64,000 nt of DNA. Source: CAVYUC01 sp963783085 (GTDB taxonomy: Bacteria > Bacteroidota > Bacteroidia > Bacteroidales > Prolixibacteraceae). The translations under genes and the position numbers were made by a program. The notes under the pieces were generated by a model that saw only the letters and a list, made by a program, of their open reading frames with translations, searched no databases and had not been told where the DNA came from. Shown piece after piece: positions 16,800 to 25,142 of this stretch. The stretch covers positions 372,001 through 436,000 of the forward strand of contig CAWAMJ010000020.1 of NCBI GenBank assembly GCA_963783085.1, given 5' to 3'. The number at the start of each line of letters is the position of its first letter. Position 1 is the stretch's first letter.

Positions 16800-17360
16800 T
16801 TGGGACAAACGGAGCACATACACAAACCGCTGATTGAGGCCTGCAAAAATGGAGACGAAAGGTCGAAATATATGCTGTACCAAATGTATGCGAAATCCAT
16901 GTTCAATATATGTTACCGAATGATGAACAACCGCGAAGAGGCCGAAGATATGCTGCAGGAATCATTCACTCTGGCATTTATGAAATTGGGTTCATTCAGG
17001 CACGAATCAGGTTTCGGAACCTGGCTGAAACGCATTGTGATTAACACCTGCATTAATTCGCTGAATAAAAGAAAGCTGGAAATGGCTTACCTGGAAGACC
17101 ACCGCAAAACGGATGTGCCGGAAGAAGCAGCGGAAGAAGAAATCGAATTCGACGTAAACAGCATCCGGAAAGCCATGGAATTATTACCTGACGGCGGCCG
17201 CCTGGTTTTTTCGCTTTATTTGCTCGAAGGGTACGACCATGTAGAAATTTCGCAAATACTGAACATTAGCGAATCGACCTCAAAAAGCCAGTTTATGCGG
17301 GCAAAACGGCGGATTATCGAGATTTTAAAAGAACAAAAAACGAAGCGCTATGAATACTGA
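16800..17360 (+). CDS. ECF-family RNA polymerase sigma factor
   Basis: A 186-residue sigma-70 family factor. Region 2 is seen in 'KYMLYQMYAKSMFNICYRM' and 'NREEAEDMLQESFTLAF' (core binding and -10 recognition). Region 4 is seen in 'YLLEGYDHVEISQILNIS' and 'STSKSQFMRAKRRI' (-35 recognition HTH). The frame is open to a TTG at 16773, but that codon lies inside the -10 element of the likely promoter, so the next in-frame TTG at 16800 is chosen. A TTG start is weak, and the exact start is uncertain. The 3' end overlaps the anti-sigma gene by 11 bp, a common sign of coupled sigma/anti-sigma pairs. Confidence 0.9.
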   Translation: MGQTEHIHKPLIEACKNGDERSKYMLYQMYAKSMFNICYRMMNNREEAEDMLQESFTLAFMKLGSFRHESGFGTWLKRIVINTCINSLNKRKLEMAYLEDHRKTDVPEEAAEEEIEFDVNSIRKAMELLPDGGRLVFSLYLLEGYDHVEISQILNISESTSKSQFMRAKRRIIEILKEQKTKRYEY

Positions 17361-17850
17361 TCGCCTGGAAGAATTTATAAAAAGCAATCGCGAAGAATTC
17401 GACGAGTTGGAACCTTCGCCCAAAGTATGGGAAAATATCAGAACAGGAACCGCGCCAAAAAGAAAACACATTCATCCGGTTTTCTTCCGGGTTGCAGCGG
17501 TGGCGGTTATTTTACTTCTTGCTGCCACAGTTGTTTGGCGAAGCAGCTTGTTTGGAAACCGCGAACAACTTGCCGATGATCCCGAATTGCGTGAACTGAT
17601 GGAAGCAGAATCGTATTACGCCCGCGAAGTAGATTCGAAGCTTCAGGAAATCAGAAAATGTTACTACACGTATCCCGGGCTGAAACAGGATGTGGAAGGC
17701 GATTTGAACGAACTGGAAGAAATGTACAACGACCTGAAACACGACCTTCGCGAAAATGTATCCAATAAAACAGTGATTGAAGCAATGATCGAAAACAACC
17801 GGTACAGGCTGAAACTGGTAGACGATGTTCTGGAACAAATCAATTGTTAA
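17350..17850 (+). CDS. Putative anti-sigma factor, single-pass membrane protein
   Basis: A 166-residue protein with a short cytosolic N-terminus (residues 1-42, 'EEFIKSNREEFDELEPSPKVWENI'), one transmembrane helix (about residues 44-62) and a charged, helical, probably periplasmic domain (residues about 65-166). The 'F..LEPSPKVWE.I' opening is common in Bacteroidota proteins encoded right after ECF sigma genes. The 11-bp overlap with the sigma gene supports an anti-sigma role; no zinc-binding HxxxCxxC motif is present. The specific signal sensed is unknown. Confidence 0.75.
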   Translation: MNTDRLEEFIKSNREEFDELEPSPKVWENIRTGTAPKRKHIHPVFFRVAAVAVILLLAATVVWRSSLFGNREQLADDPELRELMEAESYYAREVDSKLQEIRKCYYTYPGLKQDVEGDLNELEEMYNDLKHDLRENVSNKTVIEAMIENNRYRLKLVDDVLEQINC

Positions 17851-17862
17851 TTGAAAAAGAAA

Positions 17863-18956
17863 ATGAACCGATTAAAACATACCTGTGATTTTTGTAGCTG
17901 TTTTGTGCCCGATCCTGGCATCGGCGCAATTCACCGAAACGAAGGAAATAAACCGGCGGTTCAAGGTGACGCCTGATACCCGTGTGGAAATTTCGAATAA
18001 ATACGGAAAAGTGGAATTAATTACCTGGGACAAAGATTCTGTGGTTTTCGACATTAAACTTCGGGTGGAAGAAAAAAAGTTGTCGAAACTTGAAAAGTCG
18101 ATCGACCAGATTGATTTCGATTTTACCAGCAGCCGGCATTTTTTAATTGCGCGCACTGTTGTTGGCGAAAATTTGAGCGCCCTCGAGAAAGAATTCATGA
18201 AATTTAGGGAAACTCTTTTGCAGAGCGACGGCAACATGCAGATCGATTACACCGTTTGGCTGCCAGCCGGGAATAACCTGAAAGTGGAAAATAAATTCGG
18301 CGATATTTTCATTGGAGATTTTGATGGCGAAGCTAAACATCGATCTCTCGAACGGAAACCTGAAATCGCACGATTTTGCCGGACGGCTCGATCTCACGCT
18401 CAATTTTGCAGATGCCACCATCAACCAAATTGAAACTGCACGCATCGACTGCAGTTACAGCGACGTATATATAAAACAGGCAAAGTCGCTTCGGGTGACC
18501 AGCAAATCATCCACTTTTGAAATAACAGAGTTGAATGATCTGGATGCAGACTCACGCCGCGATAAGTTTCGCATCCGCCGTGCCGATTTCATCGATGCTA
18601 CAGGTAGTTTTTCAAACTTCCGTATCAATGAATTAACTGACCGGTTAACCATTCGCGCTGAATATGGCGATGTGGACGTGCAAAAAACAGCGCCCGATTT
18701 CAGTAATATTCTAATCGAATCGAAATCAACCGATATCAATCTTTATTTTGATCCGCGCTCGCAGTTTACTTTCGAGATTACCAAAATTAAAGCAGATGTT
18801 ATTTTCAGCGAAGAAGTAAAAGTGACCGAAGAAACCATTCTGAACGAAAAAGATGAAAAAAAGGAGTTAAAAGGATACTTCGGGAAACCAGTCGATACAC
18901 CTGCGAAACTCTTTATCAATGCGGCTTCCGGAGAAGTCAATATTTTTTCAGAATAA
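17863..18956 (+). pseudogene. DUF4097-like secreted beta-strand repeat protein, two apparent +1 frameshifts
   Basis: Read with two single-base corrections this is one 363-residue secreted protein. It has a signal peptide (MNRLKHT..VIFVAVLCPILASAQ) and then a long series of short beta strands of the DUF4097/adhesin type ('VEISNKYGKVELITWD', 'VENKFGDIFIGDF', 'IRAEYGDVDVQ', 'NAASGEVNIFSE'). The first extra base is one of CC at 17882-17883, inside the signal peptide. The second is one of AAA at 18335-18337, within '..GDFDGEA(N)IDLSNGN'. Both look like duplications of a neighbouring base. A start at GTG 17885 would avoid the first shift but not the second. It could be a true pseudogene or a sequencing error. 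It is the third gene of the ECF cluster. Confidence 0.75.
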
Positions 18957-18992
18957 TTTTTTTACCTTTTTTAACACATTTTGCATATTTTT

Positions 18993-19019
18993 TGCAACCC
19001 CTGCTTCAATTCGCTGTCA
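18993..19019 (+). promoter_or_regulatory. ECF-type promoter upstream of the GIN-domain lipoprotein gene
   Basis: TGCAACCC (18993-19000), 11 bp, CGCTGTCA (19012-19019). Compared with the element at 16752-16778, the first box is identical and the second differs in one base. It implies that the genes from 19099 on belong to the regulon of the ECF factor at 16800. Confidence 0.65.
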
Positions 19020-19098
19020 ATAGTGAATATAGAAAACAGAAACAACTCCGAAAGATTTTAGCCATTCCTTCGGAATAAAACAGAAAATTGATATTACC

Positions 19099-19827
19099 AT
19101 GAAAACAATTAAACATGTTTATTTGAGCGCAGCCATACTACTTCTGGCTGCCACCGGTTGCATTGATGATTTTACCATCCGCGGAAACGGAATCGACGCC
19201 AGCGAAGGTAGAATTGTCACTCATTTTGAACAGGTAAAATCGGAAGGTCCCTTCGATGTTCACATTACCAGCGGCGACGAATTCGACGTGGTGGTAAGCG
19301 CTGAATCGAACCTGCTGCCTTACATTGAAACCGATGTTTACCGGAATGTACTGCGGTTATATGTGCGCGGACTGCATAATCTGAATAACCGCCTGCCAAT
19401 TGAAATCTTTGTGACCACACCTTTTTTGGAAGGAATTACACAAAGTGGTTCCGGTAGCGTAACTACCGGTTATTTTGTGAGCGACGATTTCGATGTTAAA
19501 ATTTCCGGATCAGGGTCGATAGAAACGGCTACAGATGCTTCGAATATTGATGCTGTGATTTCCGGATCGGGTGGATTGTTGTTATCCGGGAGCGCAGCTC
19601 ATTCCGATTTGACGGTGAGCGGCTCGGGAACCATCAATGCCTATAATTTTGCTGTAAGCAGTTGCGATGCCAATATCTCCGGCTCCGGTAACATCATGAC
19701 AAATGTTGAAGATTTTCTAAAAGTGAGCATTTCGGGCAGCGGAAATGTATTTTACATTGGCTCGCCGGAAATCGAATCACATATTTCCGGATCGGGGAAT
19801 GTTATTCATGAAAATGATGTAAATTGA
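19099..19827 (+). CDS. GIN-domain (DUF2807) lipoprotein
   Basis: A 242-residue lipoprotein. The signal peptide ends at Cys21 in 'LAATGC'. The mature part is a head-GIN/DUF2807 domain: 'HFEQVKSEGPFDVHITSGDE' style N-terminus, then a right-handed beta-helix with many SGSG turns (GSGSVTTG, SGSGSIET, SGSGGLLLSG, SGSGTINAY, SGSGNIM, SGSGNVF). Such proteins are common in Bacteroidota and are called putative adhesins, with no firm function. It is the first gene after an ECF-type promoter matching that of the sigma gene. Confidence 0.88.
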   Translation: MKTIKHVYLSAAILLLAATGCIDDFTIRGNGIDASEGRIVTHFEQVKSEGPFDVHITSGDEFDVVVSAESNLLPYIETDVYRNVLRLYVRGLHNLNNRLPIEIFVTTPFLEGITQSGSGSVTTGYFVSDDFDVKISGSGSIETATDASNIDAVISGSGGLLLSGSAAHSDLTVSGSGTINAYNFAVSSCDANISGSGNIMTNVEDFLKVSISGSGNVFYIGSPEIESHISGSGNVIHENDVN

Positions 19828-19845
19828 ACGATAAAACATAGATTC

Positions 19846-20343
19846 ATGAAACGATTCCTGACATTGTCGATGTTAATAATTGCTTCAACTGTGGTTTCGG
19901 CGCAGGGGTTCAACAAAGCCGTAGGTATCCGCGGAGGTTTGTCATCGGGATTTGAATATCGCTTTTATACGAATGATACCGAATCATACAAATTGTTACT
20001 GAGCACGCGCGATCAGGGGATTCAATTACATGCATTCAAGGAATTCCATAAATATGATTTATTTGATTTCGCCTATCAAATCGTATTTTATTACGGTTTT
20101 GGGATTCATAGCGGCTACGAAAGCTGGGATGTTGTCCGGTACAGGAATTACACCAGGTATTACGACAGCCGCGCATCAATTATTGCAGGCCTTGATGGAC
20201 TGGCCGGCCTCGAATACGTTTTCGACGTTGCGCCCGTTTCCGTGGGGTTGGACGTGAAACCATACTTCGATTTGCTGGGACGGGAGCCATTTGACCTTCA
20301 ACTTTTCGATTTTGGATTTACGGTGAAATATCTTTTCCAGTAA
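19846..20343 (+). CDS. Secreted beta-barrel-like protein of unknown function
   Basis: A 165-residue protein with a signal peptide (MKRFLTLSMLIIASTVVSAQ). The mature part is rich in glycine and aromatic residues in alternating strands ('GIRGGLSSGFEYRFY', 'LAGLEYVFDV', 'FGFTVKYLFQ') and ends with an aromatic residue plus Gln, in keeping with a small outer-membrane barrel. No family was recognised with certainty. It follows the GIN lipoprotein by 18 bp and is probably part of the same ECF-controlled unit. Confidence 0.7.
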   Translation: MKRFLTLSMLIIASTVVSAQGFNKAVGIRGGLSSGFEYRFYTNDTESYKLLLSTRDQGIQLHAFKEFHKYDLFDFAYQIVFYYGFGIHSGYESWDVVRYRNYTRYYDSRASIIAGLDGLAGLEYVFDVAPVSVGLDVKPYFDLLGREPFDLQLFDFGFTVKYLFQ

Positions 20344-20381
20344 CATACAAAACATTTCTAACCCATAAATTTTATTTTGAC

Positions 20382-21008
20382 ATGAAGAAAATGATGTTGC
20401 TCCTGTTGCTGGCAACCACTTGCTCCGTTGCTTTCAGTCAGGACGAAAACAGAAACAATACAATTCAGACTATTTTCTCAGGGAATGGGAACAATGGCGC
20501 ATACGGGGCATTTAGCATTGGCTATACGCAAATCGACGGCAGGGATGCATTGATTTCCGGAGGCCGCGGTGCTTTTATTGTCGACCACTCGTTTGCAATT
20601 GGAATAGCCGGTTATGGCTTTGTAAACAACCTGGACTACCACAATTATTACAACGGCGGTTCTCTCGATAAATATCTGGCCGGCGGATACGGTGGAATTC
20701 TCCTGGAACCAATAATTGCAGGTACAATGCCGGTGCATTTATCCTTTCCGGTTTTAATTGGAATGGGTGGTGTTGCCTATTTCGATGAATATGGCCGGCA
20801 GTACTTCGACTTTTACGAAAATGCTGACCGGGATGTGTTTTTTGTAGTCGAACCGGCGGTTGAAGTCGAATTTAACCTGGTTCGTTTTTTCAGGGCAGCG
20901 GCGTTCGTAAGTTACCGTTTAACGTCGAATATCGATTTGCCCGAAATATCTCCGGATGTGCTTAAAGGCTTGAATGTTGGAATGACATTTAAGTTTGGGA
21001 AGTTCTAA
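20382..21008 (+). CDS. Secreted beta-barrel-like protein of unknown function
   Basis: A 208-residue protein with a signal peptide (MKKMMLLLLLATTCSVAFSQ). Glycine/aromatic-rich strands ('GNGNNGAYGAFSIGYTQI', 'GGRGAFIVDHSFAIGIAGYG', 'LNVGMTFKFGKF') and a C-terminal Phe suggest an eight-strand outer-membrane barrel. It lies 38 bp after the preceding barrel-like gene and is followed at once by a strong terminator, so it closes the ECF-linked unit. Function unknown. Confidence 0.7.
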   Translation: MKKMMLLLLLATTCSVAFSQDENRNNTIQTIFSGNGNNGAYGAFSIGYTQIDGRDALISGGRGAFIVDHSFAIGIAGYGFVNNLDYHNYYNGGSLDKYLAGGYGGILLEPIIAGTMPVHLSFPVLIGMGGVAYFDEYGRQYFDFYENADRDVFFVVEPAVEVEFNLVRFFRAAAFVSYRLTSNIDLPEISPDVLKGLNVGMTFKFGKF

Positions 21009-21045
21009 AAAAAATGCCGCGGCTGATTTGCCGCGGCATTTTTTT
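21007..21045. terminator. Strong bidirectional intrinsic terminator
   Basis: An 11-bp perfect stem AATGCCGCGGC/GCCGCGGCATT (21013-21023 and 21030-21040) with a 6-nt loop, an A-run before and a T-run after. It separates the convergent genes 20382-21008 (+) and 21048-21926 (-). Confidence 0.93.
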
Positions 21046-21047
21046 GC

Positions 21048-21926
21048 TTAGTCGAGTTTCACATAATCGGCCTGGTTTAAAAATTCCAGGCTTTTTTCAA
21101 CGCTTACAATGGGTTCAAAGTTGTATTCTTCCACTTCCACAATCCCGTATTTTACCCCGGCTTTGTCTTTGGCCGCGAAAATTTCCTGAAAAGGCATGTT
21201 TCCGCTGGCGCCAACTTCTTCCTTGTCTTTTATATGCCACAGGTAAAATCTTCCCGGATATTTGTCGAAATATTCCACCGGACTTCCGCCACCATCAATC
21301 GCCCAGTATAAATCCATTTCGAACATCACTTTGTCCGGGTCGGTTAATTCCAGCATCCAGTCGTAAACCGGTTTTCCTTCCAGTTCAGTCGAAAATTCTT
21401 TATTGTGATTGTGGTAACCAAACCGGATTCCCTGTTCGTTGCATTTCTCGCCAACAGCATTGAAATATTCGCAATAACGTTTTAATCCGTCGAGGCTTTC
21501 GTAGCCCGTGCCTCCCATCCATGGTTGAACAATCCATTTTACGCCTGCTGCTTTATGGGCTGCGATACAATCATCCCACCAGGCCATGGTTTTGTCCCAG
21601 CTTGCTGAATCCGGAACATCTTGCCCGGTATGCGAGCCCCAAAAGTGCATCCCGTTGTTTTCGCACAACTGGCTGAAATCTTCCGGCGACATTCCGTAAA
21701 ATTTGCCGTTGTTAAACCCGGCAGCTTCAACAAACTTATAGCCCATTTCTCCAACTTTGGCAACAGTGCTGTCCGGTTGATTTTTCATCATATCGCGAAC
21801 AGAATACAATTGTAATCCGATGTTTTTCCCTGCCGGTTTCTGATTGCAGGCAACAAACAACTGCTGTGCAAATACAGCGGCAACAAGAACCAATAACATT
21901 TTAGCGGTAATTTTTTTCAATAACAT
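21048..21926 (-). CDS. Secreted xylose-isomerase-like TIM-barrel lipoprotein
   Basis: A 292-residue protein of the sugar phosphate isomerase/epimerase superfamily (AP endonuclease family 2 fold). It is unusual in having a lipoprotein signal peptide with Cys27 (LFVAC). After it come 'IGLQLYSVRDMM', 'GYKFVEAAGF', 'GVKWIVQPWMGG', 'FGYHNHNKEF', 'MFEMDLYWAIDGG' and 'YLWHIKDKE'. These supply the His/Glu/Asp metal-site residues of the family. Periplasmic members are common in Bacteroidota and act on unknown sugars or cyclitols. No sugar-uptake genes lie next to it. Substrate unknown. Confidence 0.85.
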   Translation of the reverse strand: MLLKKITAKMLLVLVAAVFAQQLFVACNQKPAGKNIGLQLYSVRDMMKNQPDSTVAKVGEMGYKFVEAAGFNNGKFYGMSPEDFSQLCENNGMHFWGSHTGQDVPDSASWDKTMAWWDDCIAAHKAAGVKWIVQPWMGGTGYESLDGLKRYCEYFNAVGEKCNEQGIRFGYHNHNKEFSTELEGKPVYDWMLELTDPDKVMFEMDLYWAIDGGGSPVEYFDKYPGRFYLWHIKDKEEVGASGNMPFQEIFAAKDKAGVKYGIVEVEEYNFEPIVSVEKSLEFLNQADYVKLD

Positions 21927-22060
21927 TTTTCCTGGTTTTTAGGTTTTTAAATTTCGATGTTCAAAAATATTGATTTCCTGAAATCCCCTGTCATAATTTT
22001 AGCAATTTATGCAAATAAACGGTGTCTTTTTATTAAACGGCGCTGTTTGTTCAAAAAATA

Positions 22061-22074
22061 GTTCGGTTACGAAC
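22061..22074. promoter_or_regulatory. Inverted repeat upstream of marR-like gene, possible operator
   Basis: GTTCG-GTTA-CGAAC is a perfect 5-bp inverted repeat, 41 bp before the MarR-family start at 22116. An outer pair TTTGTTC (22046-22052)/GAACAAA (22071-22077) adds a second dyad. It is a plausible autoregulatory site; no binding evidence exists. Confidence 0.4.
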
Positions 22075-22115
22075 AAAAAAAATGTTTTAATTTTACCGCT
22101 TTTAATTCATAACGT

Positions 22116-22586
22116 ATGGATATTACTGAAATACTGATAAAAATCCGGAAAATTGTTCGTTCGATCAATCTTGAGTCAAAGAAAATTCAAAAAGAGTATG
22201 GAGTTAGCATCCCGCAGGTACTTTGTTTGAATTACCTGGTGAATTCCGAAAACTACCAGGCTACGCAGGGCGAAATAAAAAACTTTCTCAATCTCAACTC
22301 AAGCACAACCAGTGGCATCATTAACCGGTTGGAAAATAAGGGATTGATTGCACGGCTTCCAAAATCGGGTGACAAGCGAATTGTAAATATTACGTTAACT
22401 TCGAAAGGCGATAAATTGCTGAAACAAATTCCGTCGTTATTGCACGAACAGCTTTCCATTAAACTTCAAAAACTCAATCCTGCCGAACTTGAACAAGTCC
22501 AGTTAAGTCTCGAACTTCTGGTCAGACTCCTGGATATAGACGATGTTGATGCTTCGCCACTGCTAAGTTACGAGGACGACTTGTAA
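22116..22586 (+). CDS. MarR-family transcriptional regulator
   Basis: A 156-residue winged-helix regulator. It carries the MarR core 'QVLCLNYLVNSEN' (helix 2), 'ATQGEIKNFLNLNSSTTSGIINRLENKGLI' (recognition HTH, given here only in part as STTSGIINRLENKG) and the wing 'SGDKRIVNITLTSKGDKLL'. It lies about 200 bp upstream of kamA-ablB in the same direction. It is a good candidate regulator of the beta-lysine genes, possibly in response to salt (inference). kamA has its own promoter. Confidence 0.9.
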   Translation: MDITEILIKIRKIVRSINLESKKIQKEYGVSIPQVLCLNYLVNSENYQATQGEIKNFLNLNSSTTSGIINRLENKGLIARLPKSGDKRIVNITLTSKGDKLLKQIPSLLHEQLSIKLQKLNPAELEQVQLSLELLVRLLDIDDVDASPLLSYEDDL

Positions 22587-22733
22587 TATTTTATTTCCAA
22601 AATAGTTTCTGTAAAAACAAATTTAGAACCATTCTAATATAGGTCAATTTCACTTCGCCGGATTTGATGCTGTTAATGTGTTATTTGTCAATATATTATG
22701 TCTGATAATGGAATGAATTATTGGGAAATATCA

Positions 22734-22764
22734 TTTGTTGTAACCGATAAAATGTCTATTTTTG
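22734..22764 (+). promoter_or_regulatory. Promoter of kamA
   Basis: TTTG (22734-22737), exactly 19 bp, TATTTTTG (22757-22764): a full match to the Bacteroidota TTTG-N19-TAnnTTTG promoter, 28 bp before the start at 22793. Confidence 0.75.
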
Positions 22765-22792
22765 TTCCACCAGAAACAATTTTAACTTTGAC

Positions 22793-24112
22793 ATGGAAAT
22801 TTTTAATAATATTCAGCAGGAAATTGCTGAAAAAATCAGGCCTGACAGTAACATTTCAAATTGGAAAGACTGGAAATGGCAGTTAAAAAATTCGATTAAA
22901 ACCATTGAACAATTCGAATTTTTAACGGGCATTAATTTCAAGGATTCTGAAAAACAGGTGTTGAAAAAGACCCTCGGACGCTTTCCGTTATCGATAACCC
23001 CATATTATTTGTCGCTTATCGAAAACCACAATTATCAAAACGATCCGGTTTATAAACAGGCTTTTGCGAATGTTCAGGAGTTAACGGTGCTCAAAACCGA
23101 TATGGCAGATCCGTTGTCGGAAGATCGCGATAGTCCGGTCGACGGGATTACACACCGCTATCCCGACCGGGTTTTGTTTCATGTGAGCAATGTATGTTCA
23201 ATGTACTGCCGCCACTGCACCCGGAAACGTAAAGTAGGCGATGTTGATTCGATTCCGACCAAAGAACAGTTGAAAAAAGGAATAGAATACATTAGAAATA
23301 CGCCGCAGGTGCGCGATGTACTGCTTTCAGGCGGCGACCCGCTGATGCTTTCGGACAGTTACCTCGACTGGCTGCTTTCGGAAATTACTGCAATACCCCA
23401 TGTTGAAATCGTTCGTATAGGAACAAGGATGCCGGTGGTCCTGCCTTACCGCATCACCAACGATTTAATCGATGTTCTGAAAAAGTACCAGCCACTTTGG
23501 ATAAACACCCACTTTAATCATCCGCGCGAAGTTACGACCTCGGCACGTGAAGCTCTTGCGAAACTGGCTGATGCAGGTTTTCCGCTGGGGAACCAGTCGG
23601 TACTGCTGGCCGATGTTAACGATTGTCCGCGAATCATGAAAACGCTGGTGCATAAACTGGTTCAAAACCGCGTTCGACCTTATTACATGTATCAGTGCGA
23701 TTTATCGGAGGGACTTTCCCATTTCCGAACGCCGGTGGGCAAGGGAATCGAAATTATGGAAAGTTTAATCGGCCACACTACCGGATTTGCCGTTCCCACT
23801 TACGTAATCGATGCCCCGGGCGGCGGTGGAAAAATTCCGGTGATGCCGAATTACATCATTTCCTGGTCGACCAATAAAGTGGTATTAAGGAATTACGAAG
23901 GAATTATTACAACATACAATGAACCCGAAAGTTACACTTCGAAATTTTGCGACAGGAATTGCGAAGAATGCAATCTTGATTTACACCTCGAAGAAGTGGA
24001 TGAGCAAAAATCAATCGGTATCGAAAAGTTGCTTTCGGATGTGGATTCTACGATTTCGTTAATTCCCGGCAACAACGAAAGGCACAACAGAAGGGAGGAA
24101 GATGCAGGATAA
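22793..24112 (+). CDS. kamA: L-lysine 2,3-aminomutase
   Basis: A 439-residue radical SAM, PLP-dependent enzyme that converts L-alpha-lysine to L-beta-lysine. The iron-sulfur motif CSMYCRHC is at C135, C139 and C142. 'GGDPLMLSD' (SAM contact), 'RIGTRMPVVLPYRIT' and the PLP-Lys region 'IDAPGGGGKIPVMPNY' are all visible. A C-terminal Cys cluster (FCDRNCEECNLD) matches the zinc site of KamA. It overlaps ablB by 11 bp. With ablB the likely product is N-epsilon-acetyl-beta-lysine, a compatible solute; lysine fermentation is less likely because no kamDE or downstream genes are present. Confidence 0.95.
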   Translation: MEIFNNIQQEIAEKIRPDSNISNWKDWKWQLKNSIKTIEQFEFLTGINFKDSEKQVLKKTLGRFPLSITPYYLSLIENHNYQNDPVYKQAFANVQELTVLKTDMADPLSEDRDSPVDGITHRYPDRVLFHVSNVCSMYCRHCTRKRKVGDVDSIPTKEQLKKGIEYIRNTPQVRDVLLSGGDPLMLSDSYLDWLLSEITAIPHVEIVRIGTRMPVVLPYRITNDLIDVLKKYQPLWINTHFNHPREVTTSAREALAKLADAGFPLGNQSVLLADVNDCPRIMKTLVHKLVQNRVRPYYMYQCDLSEGLSHFRTPVGKGIEIMESLIGHTTGFAVPTYVIDAPGGGGKIPVMPNYIISWSTNKVVLRNYEGIITTYNEPESYTSKFCDRNCEECNLDLHLEEVDEQKSIGIEKLLSDVDSTISLIPGNNERHNRREEDAG

Positions 24113-24932
24113 GATTGAAACCATTGGTAAAACAATTATTCAGCACGGAAAAATAAACAACCGGATTTATTTAATGAAACTGGGGCAGAAAGATGCGCCT
24201 CCAATTATTTCCAAACTGGAAAAGCTGTCCACAGAAAAAGGATATACAAAAATTGTTGCCAAAATTCATCCTGAAATTTTTCCGCTGTTCCAAACCGAAG
24301 GTTATCATTTGGAAGCTTTTATACCGGAGTTTTATAAAAAAAGTGCCGATTGTTTGTTTGTTTCGAGATTTACCGATATTAAGAGAAATGAAATTCCTGT
24401 TGATGAATTAAACACGTTTTACAATTTGATGGCTTCGGCGGCGCCTAAAAAAAAGTTCAAATTCAATGGCAGTTTTAAACCGTCTCTGTTGAATGAAAAC
24501 GATGTAGTTGAAATTGCAGAGGTTTTTAAAAAGGTGTTCAAAACATATCCTTTTCCGGTATATAATCCTGAATATTTGACAGGAACGATGCAGGAAAACG
24601 GCACAAAATATTTCGGTATACACGATCACGGCAAATTAATAGGCGTATCGACAGCAGAAATTGACTATGAAAACGGAAATGCGGAAATGACCGATTTTGC
24701 CGTTCTGCCTGAATATCGCGGACAAAAGCTGGCGCTCAGGCTGTTGCTGAACATGGAAGTGGAAATGAAAACCGAAAAAATTCAAACGGTTTACACCATC
24801 GCGAGGCTGAGAGAGCCGGGAATGAACAAAACTTTTCTGAATTCGGGGTACAAATATACCGGCACGCTGGTGAATAACACGAACATCAGCGGAAGCATCG
24901 AAAGTATGAACGTGTTGTATAAACATTTGTAA
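24102..24932 (+). CDS. ablB: Beta-lysine N-acetyltransferase (GNAT family)
   Basis: A 276-residue acetyltransferase. The C-terminal GNAT domain shows 'TDFAVLPEYRGQKLALRLL' (acetyl-CoA binding, R/QxxGxA-like) and 'YTIARLREPGMNKTFLNSGY', the typical AblB tail. The N-terminal domain ('RIYLMKLGQKDAPPIISKL') is also characteristic of the family. The overlap with kamA, in the order ablA-ablB known from methanogens and some bacteria, makes the assignment firm. It should acetylate beta-lysine at the epsilon-amino group to make the osmolyte N-epsilon-acetyl-beta-lysine. Confidence 0.92.
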   Translation: MQDKIETIGKTIIQHGKINNRIYLMKLGQKDAPPIISKLEKLSTEKGYTKIVAKIHPEIFPLFQTEGYHLEAFIPEFYKKSADCLFVSRFTDIKRNEIPVDELNTFYNLMASAAPKKKFKFNGSFKPSLLNENDVVEIAEVFKKVFKTYPFPVYNPEYLTGTMQENGTKYFGIHDHGKLIGVSTAEIDYENGNAEMTDFAVLPEYRGQKLALRLLLNMEVEMKTEKIQTVYTIARLREPGMNKTFLNSGYKYTGTLVNNTNISGSIESMNVLYKHL

Positions 24933-24934
24933 TT

Positions 24935-25132
24935 ATGTATTTAGGAAAACTATGCAAATATTCATCGGAATGTCCGGTGTACCACAATAAAAACAAGAGC
25001 ATTGGAAAACCAGTCTTCATTACCAGAAACGTGTTTTGCAACCGCGGATTTAAAGGCTGGAACAATTGTAAACGTTTTGTGCTGCTCGAAGAGGGACAAA
25101 CGGTCGCGGAAAGTATAACACCGTACGAATAA
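24935..25132 (+). CDS. Small cysteine-containing protein of unknown function
   Basis: A 65-residue protein starting 2 bp after ablB. It has four cysteines in a spaced pattern (Cys7-x5-Cys13, later Cys35 and Cys45), which may bind metal or form a small disulfide/zinc fold, and no signal peptide. No family was recognised. The tight spacing implies co-transcription with kamA-ablB, so a link to osmolyte metabolism is possible but unproven. Confidence 0.6.
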   Translation: MYLGKLCKYSSECPVYHNKNKSIGKPVFITRNVFCNRGFKGWNNCKRFVLLEEGQTVAESITPYE

Positions 25133-25142
25133 AGAATAAAAA

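Noticed and set aside
22698..22886. 62-codon frame overlapping the kamA promoter and start
   Set aside because: It spans the promoter and the kamA start in another frame and has no recognisable features.
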